Shown here piece after piece: positions 12,657-23,747 of a stretch of DNA of 64,000 bases (the first letter of the stretch is position 1; every line of letters begins with the position of its first letter). A program made the position numbers and the translations under genes. Where the stretch lies: the NCBI RefSeq assembly GCF_018294505.1, contig NC_057814.1:297294059-297358058 (forward strand), given 5' to 3'. The notes beneath the pieces are model-generated. The model made no database searches. It had not been told where the DNA came from and saw only the letters and a list, made by a program, of their open reading frames with translations. The DNA comes from Triticum aestivum (lineage: Eukaryota; Streptophyta; Magnoliopsida; Poales; Poaceae).

Positions 12657-13189
12657 ATGACGACCAGGTCCTAGGGACCTGGCAGGGTGGCGTACGCTAG
12701 GTGTGACCTGAGCGTAGCCCCCGTGCCCAGCCCCTTCGCGCAATTCTCCTGAGGCGAAAGTGTTATGATGAGGCTGAACACTGAGCCTGACGGCTCCCTG
12801 AGGTTGATGCGGCCATGGGGCCGCCCCCAGTTGTTTATCACCAGCGCGGAGCATGGCCCTTCCGCACTTGCACGGGCATAGCCGCTCCTCGACCGTGTTG
12901 ACTGCCAGTGCGGAGCATAGTGCTTCCACTGGTGCGTGGGTGGGGGCTCCCTCTGAGTGGAGCCCCGGGGGCGTGTACAGCCCCGGCCTGACACGTGGCT
13001 TGCACGTCAGGGCTAGAGGAGGTGTGTCTGGGCACTCATGAGCTAGCACGGGACTCGCGAGGCCCTACCTCAAGGCGGGTTGCGCCTGGATTTTATTCGG
13101 AACACTTGTGACGACCCTGCGAGATCGTTAGACAAACTGCGCCGAATGAATCTCCTGAGGCTATCACATGAGAAGGCCAAACACCAACG

Positions 13190-13620
13190 ACCCCAGGAGG
13201 TGACGTGAATGGGGCCGGCCCGCCAGACAGAGCTCAGTCGTTGGGTTTATCGATGCTGCAGGGACGGACCTGAGCGTAGACTCTGTGCCTAGTCTTCTCA
13301 TGCGAAAATCCTGAAGAAAGACAACCGGCGTGCGGCTCCCGTGGTGATGAGGCACCGGGTCGCGCGCCCTAGCTCGTCCGCCTGCGATTAGCTCATGCGA
13401 GAACAAGGCACCAAGGGCCATGGGAGGTGACGTACACGGGAGCTAGCCCGCGAGCCAGAGCTCAGCCTCTTGGGTTTAGCGACACTGCAGGGATGGACCC
13501 GAGCACAGACGCCGTGCCAGTCCTTAATCATGAGGCGGTCGTGGGTGGGTTTGCAAGGGCGCACGACGTTCATAGTATCGAAGTACCGGACAGGCAGATA
13601 ATAATCATAAAGCAACTCAT
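13190..13620. repeat. Two diverged tandem repeat units (about 236 bp) in G3
   Basis: The unit starting near 13194 (AGGAGGTGACGTG, then CAGAGCTCAG, TTGGGTTTA, CTGCAGGGA) is repeated near 13430 (GGGAGGTGACGTAC, CAGAGCTCAG, TTGGGTTTA, CTGCAGGGA). A partial, more diverged unit with GACCTGAGCGTAG lies near 12700. The arrangement fits the satellite-like tandem repeats often found downstream of pol in Tat-type elements. Confidence 0.55.
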
Positions 13621-13656
13621 GGGAGGAGGTAACGCTAGTCCTGATAGATGCAAGAA

Positions 13657-13815
13657 TGATACATGCCGCAGGGGCAGACCCACACGGCCTGGGGATGATG
13701 CAGCCTAAGGGGCGCCCCCAAAAACTAAATCAAAGGCACGAAAGGATACATGTCGCAGGGATAGGCCCATGCGACCTGGGGATAATGCGGCCCGAGGGAC
13801 GCCCCTAACTGAATG
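13657..13815. repeat. Diverged direct repeat (about 88 bp unit) in G3
   Basis: GATACATG(C/T)CGCAGGG...CCTGGGGAT(G/A)ATGC(A/G)GCC followed by GGCGCCCC/GACGCCCC occurs at 13657 and again at 13745. Non-coding as far as I can see. Confidence 0.6.
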
Positions 13816-13949
13816 AAGCGGAAAACGTCACCTGGCACCGTTGCTGAAGAGATGTTGAAGTAGCTGAAGATGCGTGCTGAAGTGGTTGCTCCTCACGAGC
13901 CGCCTGGGTCCTGAACCGCGGGAGGCTCTGGAGGCTCGGGGGGCTCGTG

Positions 13950-14143
13950 AAGAACCGTCGTCATCTCCTCCAGGACCGCGTGGTGCCTGGCCTCCTGAAC
14001 GGCCAGAACGCTCCGCTGGCGATGCTGGAAGGTAATAGCCGCGTTCGGCAGGCCAAAAGGCATGTGAACGTAACTGTGAGGGGGCCCTCACACCGACCAA
14101 CGTGCGATGACCAGAAGCGCTCCTGGGACGCGGCTCTGTTGAG
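13950..14143 (-). pseudogene. G3 reverse transcriptase fragment
   Basis: Minus-strand translation right after the S1 target site reads RAASQERFW and, about 25 codons on, HMPFGLPNAAITFQ. These correspond to the gypsy reverse-transcriptase motifs DLNKACPKDPF and MPFGLKNAGATYQ, with the segment between them shortened by deletion. The catalytic Y-x-D-D region is not recognisable before similarity is lost. The upstream half of the same gene is at 22414-22610. Confidence 0.6.
14139..14143. other. Target site duplication of S1 (left)
   Basis: TTGAG directly precedes the S1 LTR and is repeated directly after the right LTR at 22409-22413. Confidence 0.9.
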
Positions 14144-15709
14144 TGATACGTCTCCAACGTATCTATAATTTTTGATTGTTCCATGCTATTATATTATTTG
14201 TTTTGGATGTTTAATGGGATTTACTAAGCACTTTTACATTATTTTTGGGACTAACCTATTAACCGAAGGCCCGGTGCAAATTGCTGTTTTTTGCCTATTT
14301 CAGTGTTTCGCTGAAAAGGAATATGAAACGGAGTCCAAACGGAATGAAACCTTCGGGAGAGTTATTTTTGGAACAAACGTGATCCAGGGGAGTTGGAGTG
14401 GACGTCAAGAAAGAAGCAAGGAGGCCACGAGGCTGGGAGGCACGCCTGCCCCCTCTGGGCGCGCCCCACCCTCGTGGGCCCCCCGCAGCTCCACCGACCT
14501 ACTTCTCCCTCCTATATATATCCATATACCCCGAAAACATCCAGGAGCACGATGAAACCCTATTTCCACCGCCGCAACCTTCTGTACCCGTGAGATCCCA
14601 TCTTGGGGCCTTTTCCGGCGCTCCGCCGGAGGGGGCATCGATCACGGAGGGCTTCTACATCAACACCATAGCCTCTCCGATGATGTGTGAGTAGTTTACC
14701 TCAGACCTTCGGGTCCATAGTTATTAGCTAGATGGCTTCTTCTCTCTCTTTGGATCTCAATACAAAGTTCTCCTCGATCTTCTTGGAGATCTATTCGATG
14801 TAACTCTTTTTGCGGTGTGTTTGTCGAGATCCGATGAATTGTGGGTTTATGATCAAGATTATCTATGAACAATATTTGAATCTCCTCTGAATTCTTTTAT
14901 GAATGATTTAATATCTTTGCAAGTCTCTTTGAATTATAAGTTTGGTTTGGCCTACTAGATTGATCTTTCTTGCAATGGGAGAAGTGCTTAGCTTTGGGTT
15001 CAATCATGCGGTGCTCGATCCTAGTGACAAAAGGGGAAACGACACGTATTGTATTATTGCCATCGAGGATAAAAATATGGGGTTTATATCATATTTCTTG
15101 AGTTTATCCCTCTACATCATGCCATCTTGCCTAATGCGTTACTCTGTTCTTATGAACTTAATACTCTAGATGCATGCTGGATAGCGGTCGATGTGTTGAG
15201 TAATAGTAGTAGATGCAGAATCATTTCGGTCTACTTGTCGCGGATGTGATGCCTATATACATGATCATGCCTAGATATTCTCATAACAATGCACTATTCT
15301 ATCAATTGCTTGACAGTAATTTGTTCACCCACCGTAATACTTATGCTATCTTGAGAGAAGCCACTAGTGAAACCTATGGCCCCCGGGTCTATTCTCCATC
15401 ATATAAGTTCCAATATATTTTTACTTTGCAATCTTTACTTTCAATCTATATCATAAAAATACCAAAAATATTTATCTTATTATCTCTATCAGATCTCACT
15501 TTTGCAAGTGGCCGTGAAGGGATTGACAACCCCTTTATCGCGTTGGTTGCAAGGTTCTTATTTGTTTGTGTAGGTACGAGGGACTTGCGTGTGGTCTCCT
15601 ACTGGATTGATGCCTTGGTTCTCAAAACTGAGGGAAATACTTATGCTACTTTGCTGCATCACCCTTTCCTCTTCAAGGGAAAAACCAACGCAGTGCTCAA
15701 GATGTAGCA
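14144..15709 (+). repeat. S1 5' LTR
   Basis: Starts TGATACG and ends GTAGCA. It differs from the right LTR (20841-22408) at several dozen sites by eye, for example near 14205 and 14320, so S1 is clearly older than element A. A CCTATATATATCC sequence at 14511-14523 is a plausible TATA box. A 164-codon open frame at 15213-15707 is carried by both LTRs but shows many amino-acid changes and is not judged a gene. Confidence 0.93.
14511..14523 (+). promoter_or_regulatory. TATA-box candidate in the S1 LTR
   Basis: CCTATATATATCC is preceded by a GC-rich stretch and is retained in the right LTR near 21208. The S2 copy has expanded it into a TA microsatellite (31024-31050). Confidence 0.5.
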
Positions 15710-15720
15710 AGAAGGATTTC

Positions 15721-15737
15721 TGGCGCCGTTGCCAGGG
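15721..15737 (+). other. S1 primer binding site, tRNA-Asp type
   Basis: TGGCGCCGTTGCCAGGG lies eleven bases after the LTR. It is complementary to the 3' end of plant tRNA-Asp except for one base (A for G near the end). The S2 copy at 29816-29832 has the perfect version. This primer choice is typical of the Athila lineage. Confidence 0.85.
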
Positions 15738-15926
15738 AGTCTACGCACAAGTCAAGACATACCAAGTACCCATCACAAACTCTTATCCCTCGCATTACAT
15801 TATTTGCCATTTGCCTCTTGTTTTCCTCTCCCCCACTTCACCCTTGCTGTTTTATTCGCCCTTTTTTGCCGTTCGCTTTTTCCTTCGCTTGCTTCTTGTG
15901 TGTGCTTGTGTGTTGGATCGTTCGTC

Positions 15927-18005
15927 ATGATGGCTCAAGATAATACTAAATTGTGTGACTTTTCCAATACCAACAACAATGATTTTCTTAGCACTCCGAT
16001 TGCTCCTCTTACCGATGCTGAATCTTGTGAAATTAATGCTGCCTTGCTGAATCTTGTCATGAAAGATCAATTCGCCGGCCTTCCTAGTGAAGATGCCGCT
16101 ACCCATCTGAACAACTTTGTTGATTTGTGTGATATGCAAAAGAAGAAAGATGCGGACAATGATATTGTTAAATTGAAGCTATTTCCTTTTTCGCTTAGAG
16201 ATCGTGCTAAAACTTGGTTTTCGTCTTTGCCTAAAAAGTATTGATTCATGGAATAAGTGCAAAGATGCTTTTATCTCTATTTTCCTCCCGCTAAGATTAT
16301 GTCTCTTAGAAACGATATTATGAATTTTAAGCAACTTGATCATGAACATGTTGCACAAGCCTGGGAGAGGATGAAATTAATGATCCGTAATTGCCCTACA
16401 CATGGTTTGAATTTATGGATGATTATACAAAAAATTTATGCCGGATTGAATTTTGCTTCTAGAAATCTTTTAGATTCGGCCGCGGGAGGCACTTTTATGG
16501 AAATCACTTTAGGAGAAGCTACTAAACTCCTAGAAAATATTATGGTTAATTATTCTCAATGGCACACCAAAAGATCAACTAGTAAAAAGGTTCATGAGAT
16601 AGAAGAGATTAATGTTTTGAGTGGAAAGATGGATGAACTTATAAAATTGTTTGATAATAAGAATGTTTCTTCTGATCCTAATGATATGCCTTTGTCTACC
16701 TTGATTGAGAATAATAATGAATCTATGGATGTGAATTTTGTTGGTAGGAATAATTTTGGTAACAACGCTTATAGAGGAAACTTTAATCCTAGGCCATTTC
16801 CTAGTAATTCCTCTAATACTTATGGTAATTCCTACAACAACTCTTATGGAAATTTTAATAAGATGCCCTCTAATTTTGAGACTAGTGTTAAAGGATTTAT
16901 GATTTCTCAAAAGAATTTCAATGCTTTGCTTGAAGAAAAATTGCCAAAGATTGATGAATTGGCTAGGAACGTGGATAGAATTTCTCTTGATGTTGATTCT
17001 TTGAAACTTAGATCTATTCCACCTAAGCATGATATCAATGAGTCTCTCAAAGCTATGAGAATTTCCATTGCTGAGTGCAAAGAAAGAACCGCTAGGATGC
17101 GTGCTAAGAAAGATTGCTTTGTGAAGGCGTGTTCTTCTAGTTTTCATGATAATAAGGATGAAGATCTTAAAGTGATTGATGTATTTCCTATTAAATCTTT
17201 GTTTTGCAATATGAATCTTGATAATGATGGGACTGGAGATGAGTCAACTTTAGTTAAAAGGCGTCCCAATGATTTGGAGTTTTTAGATCTTGATGCAAAA
17301 ATTGGTAAAAGTGGGATTGAAGAGGTCAAAACTTTACATAGCAATGAACCCACTATTTTGGATTTCAAGGAATTTAATTATGGTAATTGTTCTTTAATAG
17401 ATTGTATTTCCTTGTTGCAATCCATGCTAAATTCTCCGCAAGCCTATAGTCAAAATAAGGCTTTTACCAAACATATCGTTGATGCTTTAATGCAATCCTA
17501 TGAAGAAAAGCTTGAATTGGAAGTTTATATCCCTAGAAAAGTTTATGATGAGTGGGAACCTACTATTAAAATTGAAATTAAAGATCATGAATGATATGCT
17601 TTGTGTGATTTGGGTGCTAGTGTTTCCACGATTCCGAAAACTTTGTCTGATGTGTTAGGTTTCCGTGAATTTGATGATTGTTCTTTAAACTTGCACCTTG
17701 CGGATTCCACCATTAAGAAACCTATGGGAACAATTAATGATGTTCTTATTGTTGCCAATAGGAATTATGTGCCCGTAGATTTCATTGTTCTTGATATAGA
17801 TTGCAATCCTTCATGTCCTATTATTCTTGGTAGACCTTTCCTTAGAACGATTGGTGCAATTATTGATATCAAAGAAGGGAATATTAGATTCCAATTTCCG
17901 TTAAGGAAAGGCATGGAACACTTTCCTAGAAAGAAAATTAAATTACCTTATGAATCTATTATGAGAGCCGCTTATGGATTGCATGCCAAAGATGATAATA
18001 CCTAG
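15927..18005 (+). pseudogene. S1 gag-protease, broken by a frameshift and a stop
   Basis: Gag starts at ATG 15927 (or 15930). The first about 100 residues (DNTKLCDFSN..., then a PF03732-like block with DRAKTWFSSLP) run to about 16230. There a 2-base deletion relative to S2 (CCTAAAAAGTATTG against CCTAAAAATAGTATTG) shifts the frame. The frame reopens at about 16257 and runs to 17594, with Asn/Ser/Gly-rich stretches (NNFGNNAYRGNFNPRP) and no CCHC zinc knuckle. A TGC to TGA change at 17592-17594 stops it just before the retropepsin motif CDLGASVSTIP. The protease then continues in frame (17601-18005) with the PIILGRPFLRTIGAIID flap-distal block. In S2 the same junction is open, which shows that gag and protease form one frame. 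Confidence 0.88.
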
Positions 18006-18029
18006 ATCTATTCTTGCCTTTATGCCTAG

Positions 18030-18071
18030 CTAGGGGCGTTAAACGATAGCGCTTGTTGGGAGGCAACCCAA
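18030..18071 (+). other. Conserved motif and hairpin after the protease stop
   Basis: GGCGTTAAACGATAGCGC followed by TTGGGAGGCAACCCAA, a 5-bp stem (TTGGG/CCCAA) with loop AGGCAA. The same block is present after the protease in S2 (34177-34220, minus) and nearly intact in S3 (38576-38620, minus), although the surrounding non-coding DNA has drifted more. A cis-acting RNA role is inference. Confidence 0.55.
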
Positions 18072-20824
18072 TTTTATTTTTTGTTCCTTGCTTTTTGGTT
18101 CTGTTTAGTAATAAATATTTGATCTAGCCTCTGGTTAGATGTGGTTTTATGTTTTAATTAGTGTTTGTGCCAAGTAAAACCTATAGGATCTTGTTGGATG
18201 ATAGTTATTTGATCTTGCTGAAAAAGTCAGAAACTTTCTGCTCACGAAAACTATTGTTAAAAAATCACCAGAATGTGATAAAATACTGATTCCGATTGCA
18301 GTAGATCAATAAACAAATTATATAGGTCTTCATATTTTGGTAGATTTTTCTGAGTTCCGTAAGTTTGCGTTAGATGCAGATTTCTACAGGCTGTTCTGTT
18401 TTTGACAGATTCTGTTTTTCGTGTGTTGTTTGCTTATTTTGATGAATCTATGGCTAGTATCAGAAGTTATGAACCATAGATTAGTTGGAATACACTAGGT
18501 TTAACACCAATATAAATAAATAATGAGTTCATTACAGTACCTTAAAGTGGTGGTTTGTTTTATTTCGCTCACGGAGCTCATGAGATTTTCTATTGAGTTT
18601 TGTGTTGTGAAGTTTTCAAGTTTTTGGGTAAAGATTTGATGGATTATGGAACAAGGAGTAGCAAGAGCCTAAGCTTGGGGATGCCCAAGGCACCCCAAGG
18701 CAAAATCCAAGGACAACCAAAAGCCTAAGCTTGGGGATGCCCCGGAAGGCATCCCCTCTTTTGTCTTTGTCCATCGGTAACTTTATTTGATGCTATATTT
18801 TTATTCACCACATGATATGTGTTTTGCTTGGAGCGTCTTGTATGATTTGAGTCTTTGCTTTTTAGTTTTCCACAATCATCCTTTCTGTACACACCTTTTG
18901 GGAGAGACACACATGAATCGGAATTTATTAGAATACTCTATGTGCTTCACTTATATCTTTTGAGCTAGAAAATTTTGCTCTAGTGCTTCACTTATATCTT
19001 TTAGAGCACGGCGGTGGTTTTATTTTATAGAAATAATTGATCTCTCATGCTTCACTTATATTATTTTGAGAGTCTTTTAGAACAGCATGGTAATTTGCTT
19101 TGGTTAAAATTTTAGTCCTTAAGTGATGAGCATCCAAGATAGGTATAATAAAAACTATCATATAGAGTGCATTGAATATTATGAGAAGTTTGATACTTGA
19201 TAAATTTTTTGAGATATGAAGATGGTGATTTTAGAGTCATGCTAGTTGAGTAGTTGTGGATTTGAGAAATACTTGTTCTAAAGTTTGTGATTCCCGTAGC
19301 ATGCACGTATGGTGAACCGTTATGTGATGAAGTCGGAGCATGATTTATTTGTTGATTGTCTTCCTTATGAGTGGCGGCCGGGGACGAGCGATGGTCTTTT
19401 CCTACCAATATATCCCCCTAGGAGCATGCGCGTAGTACTTCGTTTCGATAACTAATATATTTTTGCAATAAGTATGTGAGTTCTTTATGACTAATGTTGA
19501 GTCCATGGATTATACGCACTCTCACCCTTCCACTATCGCTAGCCTCTCTAATACCGTGCACCTTTCGCCGGTGTCATACACCCACCATATACCTTCCTCA
19601 AAACAGCCACCATACCTACCTATTATGGCATTTCCATAGCCATTCCGAGATATATTGCCATGCAACTTTCCACCGTTCCGTTTATTATGACACGCTCCAT
19701 CATTGTCATATTGCTTTGCATGATCATGTAGTTGACATCATATTCGTGGCAAAGCCACCATTCATAATTCTTTCATACATGTCACTCTTGATTCATTGCA
19801 TATCCCGGTACACCGCCGGAGGCATTCACATAGAGTCATATTTTGTTCTAAGTATTGAGTTGTAAGTAAATAAAAGTGTGATGACCATCATTATTAGAGC
19901 ATTGTCCCAAGTGAGGAAAGGATGATGGAGACTATGATTCCCCCATAAGTCGGGATGAGACTCCGGACGAAAAAAGAAAAATAAAATAAGAAAAGAGGCC
20001 ATAAAAAAGAGAAAAGGCCCAAATAAAAAAATGAGAGAAAAAGAGAGAAGGGACAATGTTACTATCCTTTTACCACACTTGTGCTTCAAAGTAGCACCAT
20101 GATCTTCATGATAGAGAGTCTCCTATGTTGTCATTTTCATATACTAGTGGGAATTTTACATTATAGAACTTGGCTTGTATATTCCAATGATGGGCTTCCT
20201 AAAAAATGCCCTAGGTCTTCGTTAGCAAGCGAGTTGGATGCACACCCACTTAGTTTCTTTTGTTGAGCTTTCACACACTTATAGCTCTAGTGCATCTGTT
20301 GCATGGCAATCCCTACTCACTCACATTGATATATATTAATGGGCATCTCCATAGCCCTTTGATACGCCTAGTTGATGTGAGACTATCTTCTCTCTCTTTT
20401 TTTTGTCTTCTCCACAACCACCATTCTATTGCACATATAGTGCTATGTCCATGGCTCACGCTCATGTATTGCGTGAAGACTGAGAAAGTTTGAGAACATC
20501 AAAAGTATGAAACAATTTCTTGGCTTGTCATCGGGGTTGTGCATGATTTAAATATTTTGTGTGATGAACATAGAGCATAGCCAGACTATATGATTTTGTA
20601 GGGATAACTTTCTTTGGCCATGTTATTTTGAGAAGACATGATTGCTTTGTTAGTATGCTTGAAGTATTATTATTTTCATGTCAATATTAAACTTTTATCT
20701 TGAATCTTTTGGATGTGAACATTCATGCCACAATAAAGAAAATTACATTAAGAAATATGCTAGGTAGCATTCCACATCAAAAATTCTGTTTTTATCATTT
20801 ACCTACTCGAGGACGAGCAGGAAT
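18072..20824 (+). other. S1 long non-coding 3' internal region
   Basis: About 2.75 kb, AT-rich, with no protein homology I can see on either strand. It is conserved in S2 (31435-34176, minus) and partly in S3 (36996-38575, minus). Two internal copies of the polypurine-tract motif TAAGCTTGGGGATGCC lie at about 18669 and 18725. Three short CTTCACTTATAT repeats lie at 18948-19065. This is where pol would be expected in an autonomous element. Confidence 0.75.
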
Positions 20825-20840
20825 TAAGCTTGGGGATGCT
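20824..20840 (+). other. S1 polypurine tract region
   Basis: TTAAGCTTGGGGATGCT directly abuts the 3' LTR. The minus-strand equivalent at 31419-31435 abuts the S2 LTR, supporting its role in plus-strand priming. Confidence 0.75.
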
Positions 20841-22408
20841 TGATACGTCTCCAACGTATCTATAATTTTTTATTGTTCCATGCTATTATATTATCTGTTT
20901 ACGATGTTTAATGGGCTTTACTAAGCACTTTTACATTATTTTTGGGACTAACCTATTAACCGAAGGCCTAGTGCAAATTGCTGTTTTTTTGCCTATTTCA
21001 GTGTTTCGCTGAAAAGGAATATCAAACGGAGTCCAAACGGAATGAAACCTTCGGGAGAGTTATTTTTGGAACAAACGTGATCCAAGGGACTTGGAGTGGA
21101 CGTCAAGAAAGAAGCGAGGAGGCCACGAGGCAGGGAGGCGCGCCTGCCCCCCTGGGCGCGCCCCCACCCTCATGGGGCCCCCGCAACTCCACCGACCTAC
21201 TTCTTCCTCCTATATATATATCCGTATACCCCGAATACATCCAGGAGCATGACGAAACCCTATTTCCACCGCCGCAACCTTCTGTACCCGTGAGATCCCA
21301 TCTTGGGGCCTTTTCCGGTACTCCGCCGGAGGGGGCATCGATCACGGAGGGCTTCTACATCAACACCATAGCCTCTCCGATGATGTGTGAGTAGTTTACC
21401 TCAGACCTTCGGGTCCATAGTTATTAGCTAGATGGCTTCTTCTCTCTCTTTGGATCTCAATACAAAGTTCTCCTCGATCTTCTTGGAGATCTATTCGATG
21501 TAACTCTTTTTGCGGTGTGTTTGTCGAGATCCGATGAATTGTCGGTTTATGATCAAGATTATCTATGAGCAATATTTGAATCTCCTCTGAATTCTTTTAT
21601 GTATGATTTAATATCTTTGCAAGTCTCTTTGAATTATCAGTTTGGTTTGGCCTACTAGATTGATCTTTCTTGCAATGGGAGAAGTGCTTAGCTTTGGGTT
21701 CAATCATGCGGTGCTCGATCCTAGTGACAGAAGGGGAAACGACACGTATTGTATTGTTGCCATGGAGGATAAAAAGATGGGGTTTATATCATATTGCTTG
21801 ACTTTATCCCTCTACATCATGTCATCTTGCCTAATGCGTTACTCTGTTCTTATGAACTTAATACTCTGATGCATGCTGGATAGCGGTCGATGTGTGGAGT
21901 AATAGTAGTAGATGCAGAATCGTTTCGGTCTATTTGTCGCGGACGTGATGCCAATATACATGATCATGCCTAGATATTCTCATAACTATGCACCATTCTA
22001 TCAATTGCTCGATAGTAATTTGTTCACCCACTGTAATACTTATGCTATCTTGAGAGAAGCCACTAGTGAAACCTATGGCCCCCGGGTCTATTCTCCATCA
22101 TATAAGTTCCAATCTATTTTTACTTTGCAATCTTTACTTTCAATCTATATCATAAAAATACCAAAAATATTTATCTTATTATCTCTATCAGATCTCACTT
22201 TTGCAAGTGGCCGTGAAGGGATTGACAACCCCTTTATCGCGTTGGTTGCAAGGTTCTTATTTGTTTGTGTAGGTACGAGGGACTTGCGTGTGGTCTCCTA
22301 CTGGATTGATACCTTGGTTCTCAAAACTGAGGGAAATACTTACGCTACTTGGCTGCATCACCCTTTCCTCTTCAAGGGAAAAACCAATGAAGTGCTCAAG
22401 AGGTAGCA
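20841..22408 (+). repeat. S1 3' LTR
   Basis: Begins TGATACG and ends GTAGCA, followed at once by the target duplication TTGAG. It aligns over its whole length with 14144-15709. Confidence 0.93.
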
Positions 22409-22413
22409 TTGAG
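22409..22413. other. Target site duplication of S1 (right)
   Basis: TTGAG, identical to 14139-14143. Removing S1 and one copy restores the G3 reverse-transcriptase frame. Confidence 0.9.
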
Positions 22414-23487
22414 TCTTGGAATGTTGACACAGACGCGCAGCTCGTTGTCCTCGCCGGGACAAGGAGCCGTGCCAGGTGGTGGGAGGCAGTCGCCACGCAT
22501 GGCTCTCGCCTCTTGAAGCTCCTCGGTCGTCTCGGTGATGAACTCCTGAGCACCTAGCACCCCGTGCCTTGTGCCCTCGTGAGGGAAGCGTGCGATGAAG
22601 CATGCCTCCACATGGTGCCCGAGCGCCTCCCTCGTGACATTGGCTAAGTCAGAGGCCCTCCAGAAGAGAGCCCCCGAGCCCAGCCTGAGGAGGGCGCTGG
22701 GCGTGCCTTCCTATGCGAGAGAGGGAGGCACTCCATCCATGGGCGCAGATCCTGAGGTGGTGCCGCTGGAGACACCGCTCTCCTAAGGCTCTTGGCGGAG
22801 CAGCTGCTTCTTCTTCTTGGGGACAGCCTCAGGAGGGTAGATGGCGCCTTCGTTGTCTGGGTCCTCGACCGCCGCGGCCTAGTAGACGCGCTCGAGGGAG
22901 CACACTGTGTCCTTCTCTTCGCAGGCGATTGTGATGATGTCGCGGTTCCCTGGCATCTTGAGGACATTGTAACCATGATAAGTCACCGCCATGAACTTGG
23001 CCAAGGCTGGATATCCAAGGATGGCATTGTACAGAAGGCGGATGTGAGCGACGTCGAAGTCGATGAGCTCGGTGCGGTAGTTGTCGCGCTGGCCGAAGGT
23101 GACAGGGAGGCGGATCTGCCCTATCGGGGTGGTGGAGCCGTCGGTCACTCCTGATAAAGGCTTGGTGGGCTACAGCTGATCGTAGGGTACTTCGAGTTGG
23201 TCGAATGTCTCGATGGAAAGAACATTGAGCCCCGCACCGCCATCGATGAGGGTCTTGGTGACGAGGACATTGCTGATGACGGGCGAGCAAAGCATCGGGA
23301 GGGCACTGGCAGTTGCCGCGCACTTGAGCTGGTCAGACGATCTTAAGGTGATGGTGCACTTGGACCACCTGAGCAGATGTGTGGCCTCGAGCCTGGGGAG
23401 GGCCGCATTCACCTCTCGGGCAAACTGTTGAAGATACGCTGAGAGGCTGGGGCCTGAGCGCCGCCCAAGATGCAGGCGATGGCGCAT
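22414..23487 (-). pseudogene. G3 protease and start of reverse transcriptase
   Basis: The frame from 23487 carries the retropepsin active-site motif LIDGGAGLNVLS, where D-G-G-A replaces the common D-T/S-G-A, a variant seen in Tat-lineage proteases. A stop at 23170-23172 is followed in the same frame by the rest of the domain (23148-22879; ILGYPALAKFMAV, the usual ILGRP-type region). Further stops and a frame change follow. The frame at 22611-22414 ends in LRVCVNIPRLN, equivalent to the reverse-transcriptase motif WRMCVDYTDLN, exactly where S1 inserted. Confidence 0.72.
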
Positions 23488-23747
23488 GGCTCCTGGAAGC
23501 CCCCAGCCCCTTTGTCCTGGTGGTGGTCGTCGTTCCTTCTTGGTGGTGGTGGCAGCGAAGGGAGGCCGGCGTTGCCCTGAGGACGGTCCTCACGAGGCTG
23601 ATCTCTCTAGGCGCCCTCGCGAGGCTGGCCCTGCCAGCAGTCCTCACGAGGCTGGTCGCGCCACTCTTGGCGGGGGCCGCGGTCGTCCCAGCGTCCCCCA
23701 CTTCGACCTCCTCTACGGCCGTAGCCTCGATCGTTGCGCTCAGGGCG

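Larger units (their letters stand above)
12441..14143 (-). mobile_element. G3: 3' portion of a Tat-like gypsy element (left of S1)
   Basis: This part was continuous with 22409-25259 before S1 inserted: the reading frame of the reverse transcriptase joins across the TTGAG target duplication (14139-14143 and 22409-22413). From 14143 leftward on the minus strand there is a short reverse-transcriptase stretch, after which coding similarity ends abruptly. The remaining 1.4 kb is GC-rich, carries diverged tandem repeats and has no pol homology I can see, like the long 3' non-coding regions of Tat-lineage elements. RNase H, integrase and the 3' LTR are not visible, so this side is deleted. Confidence 0.65.
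14144..22408 (+). mobile_element. S1: complete Athila-type gypsy element, gag-protease only
   Basis: An 8.27-kb element with two LTRs of about 1.57 kb, a tRNA-Asp-type primer site, gag plus protease coding remnant, a long non-coding 3' half, a polypurine tract and a perfect 5-bp target duplication. No reverse transcriptase, RNase H or integrase can be found in the 5.1-kb internal region, so it could only move with enzymes made elsewhere. LTR start TGATACGTCTCC, the gag sequence and the non-coding region resemble wheat Sabrina/WHAM-group elements; the exact family needs a TREP comparison. It is inserted in reverse orientation into the reverse transcriptase of G3. Confidence 0.9.

Noticed and set aside
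12462..13049. A 195-codon minus-strand frame in the G3 3' region
   Set aside because: No retroelement or cellular domain; it overlaps a poly-G run and a diverged repeat unit, and alternative frames of similar length exist in the same place.
15213..15707. A 164-codon frame inside the S LTR, also open at 21912-22406 and partly at 29920-30339
   Set aside because: It is tempting because three LTR copies keep it, but the copies differ by many amino-acid changes (for example His/Arg, Asn/Tyr, Leu/Pro, Arg/Cys) and one has lost the end, so there is no sign of purifying selection.
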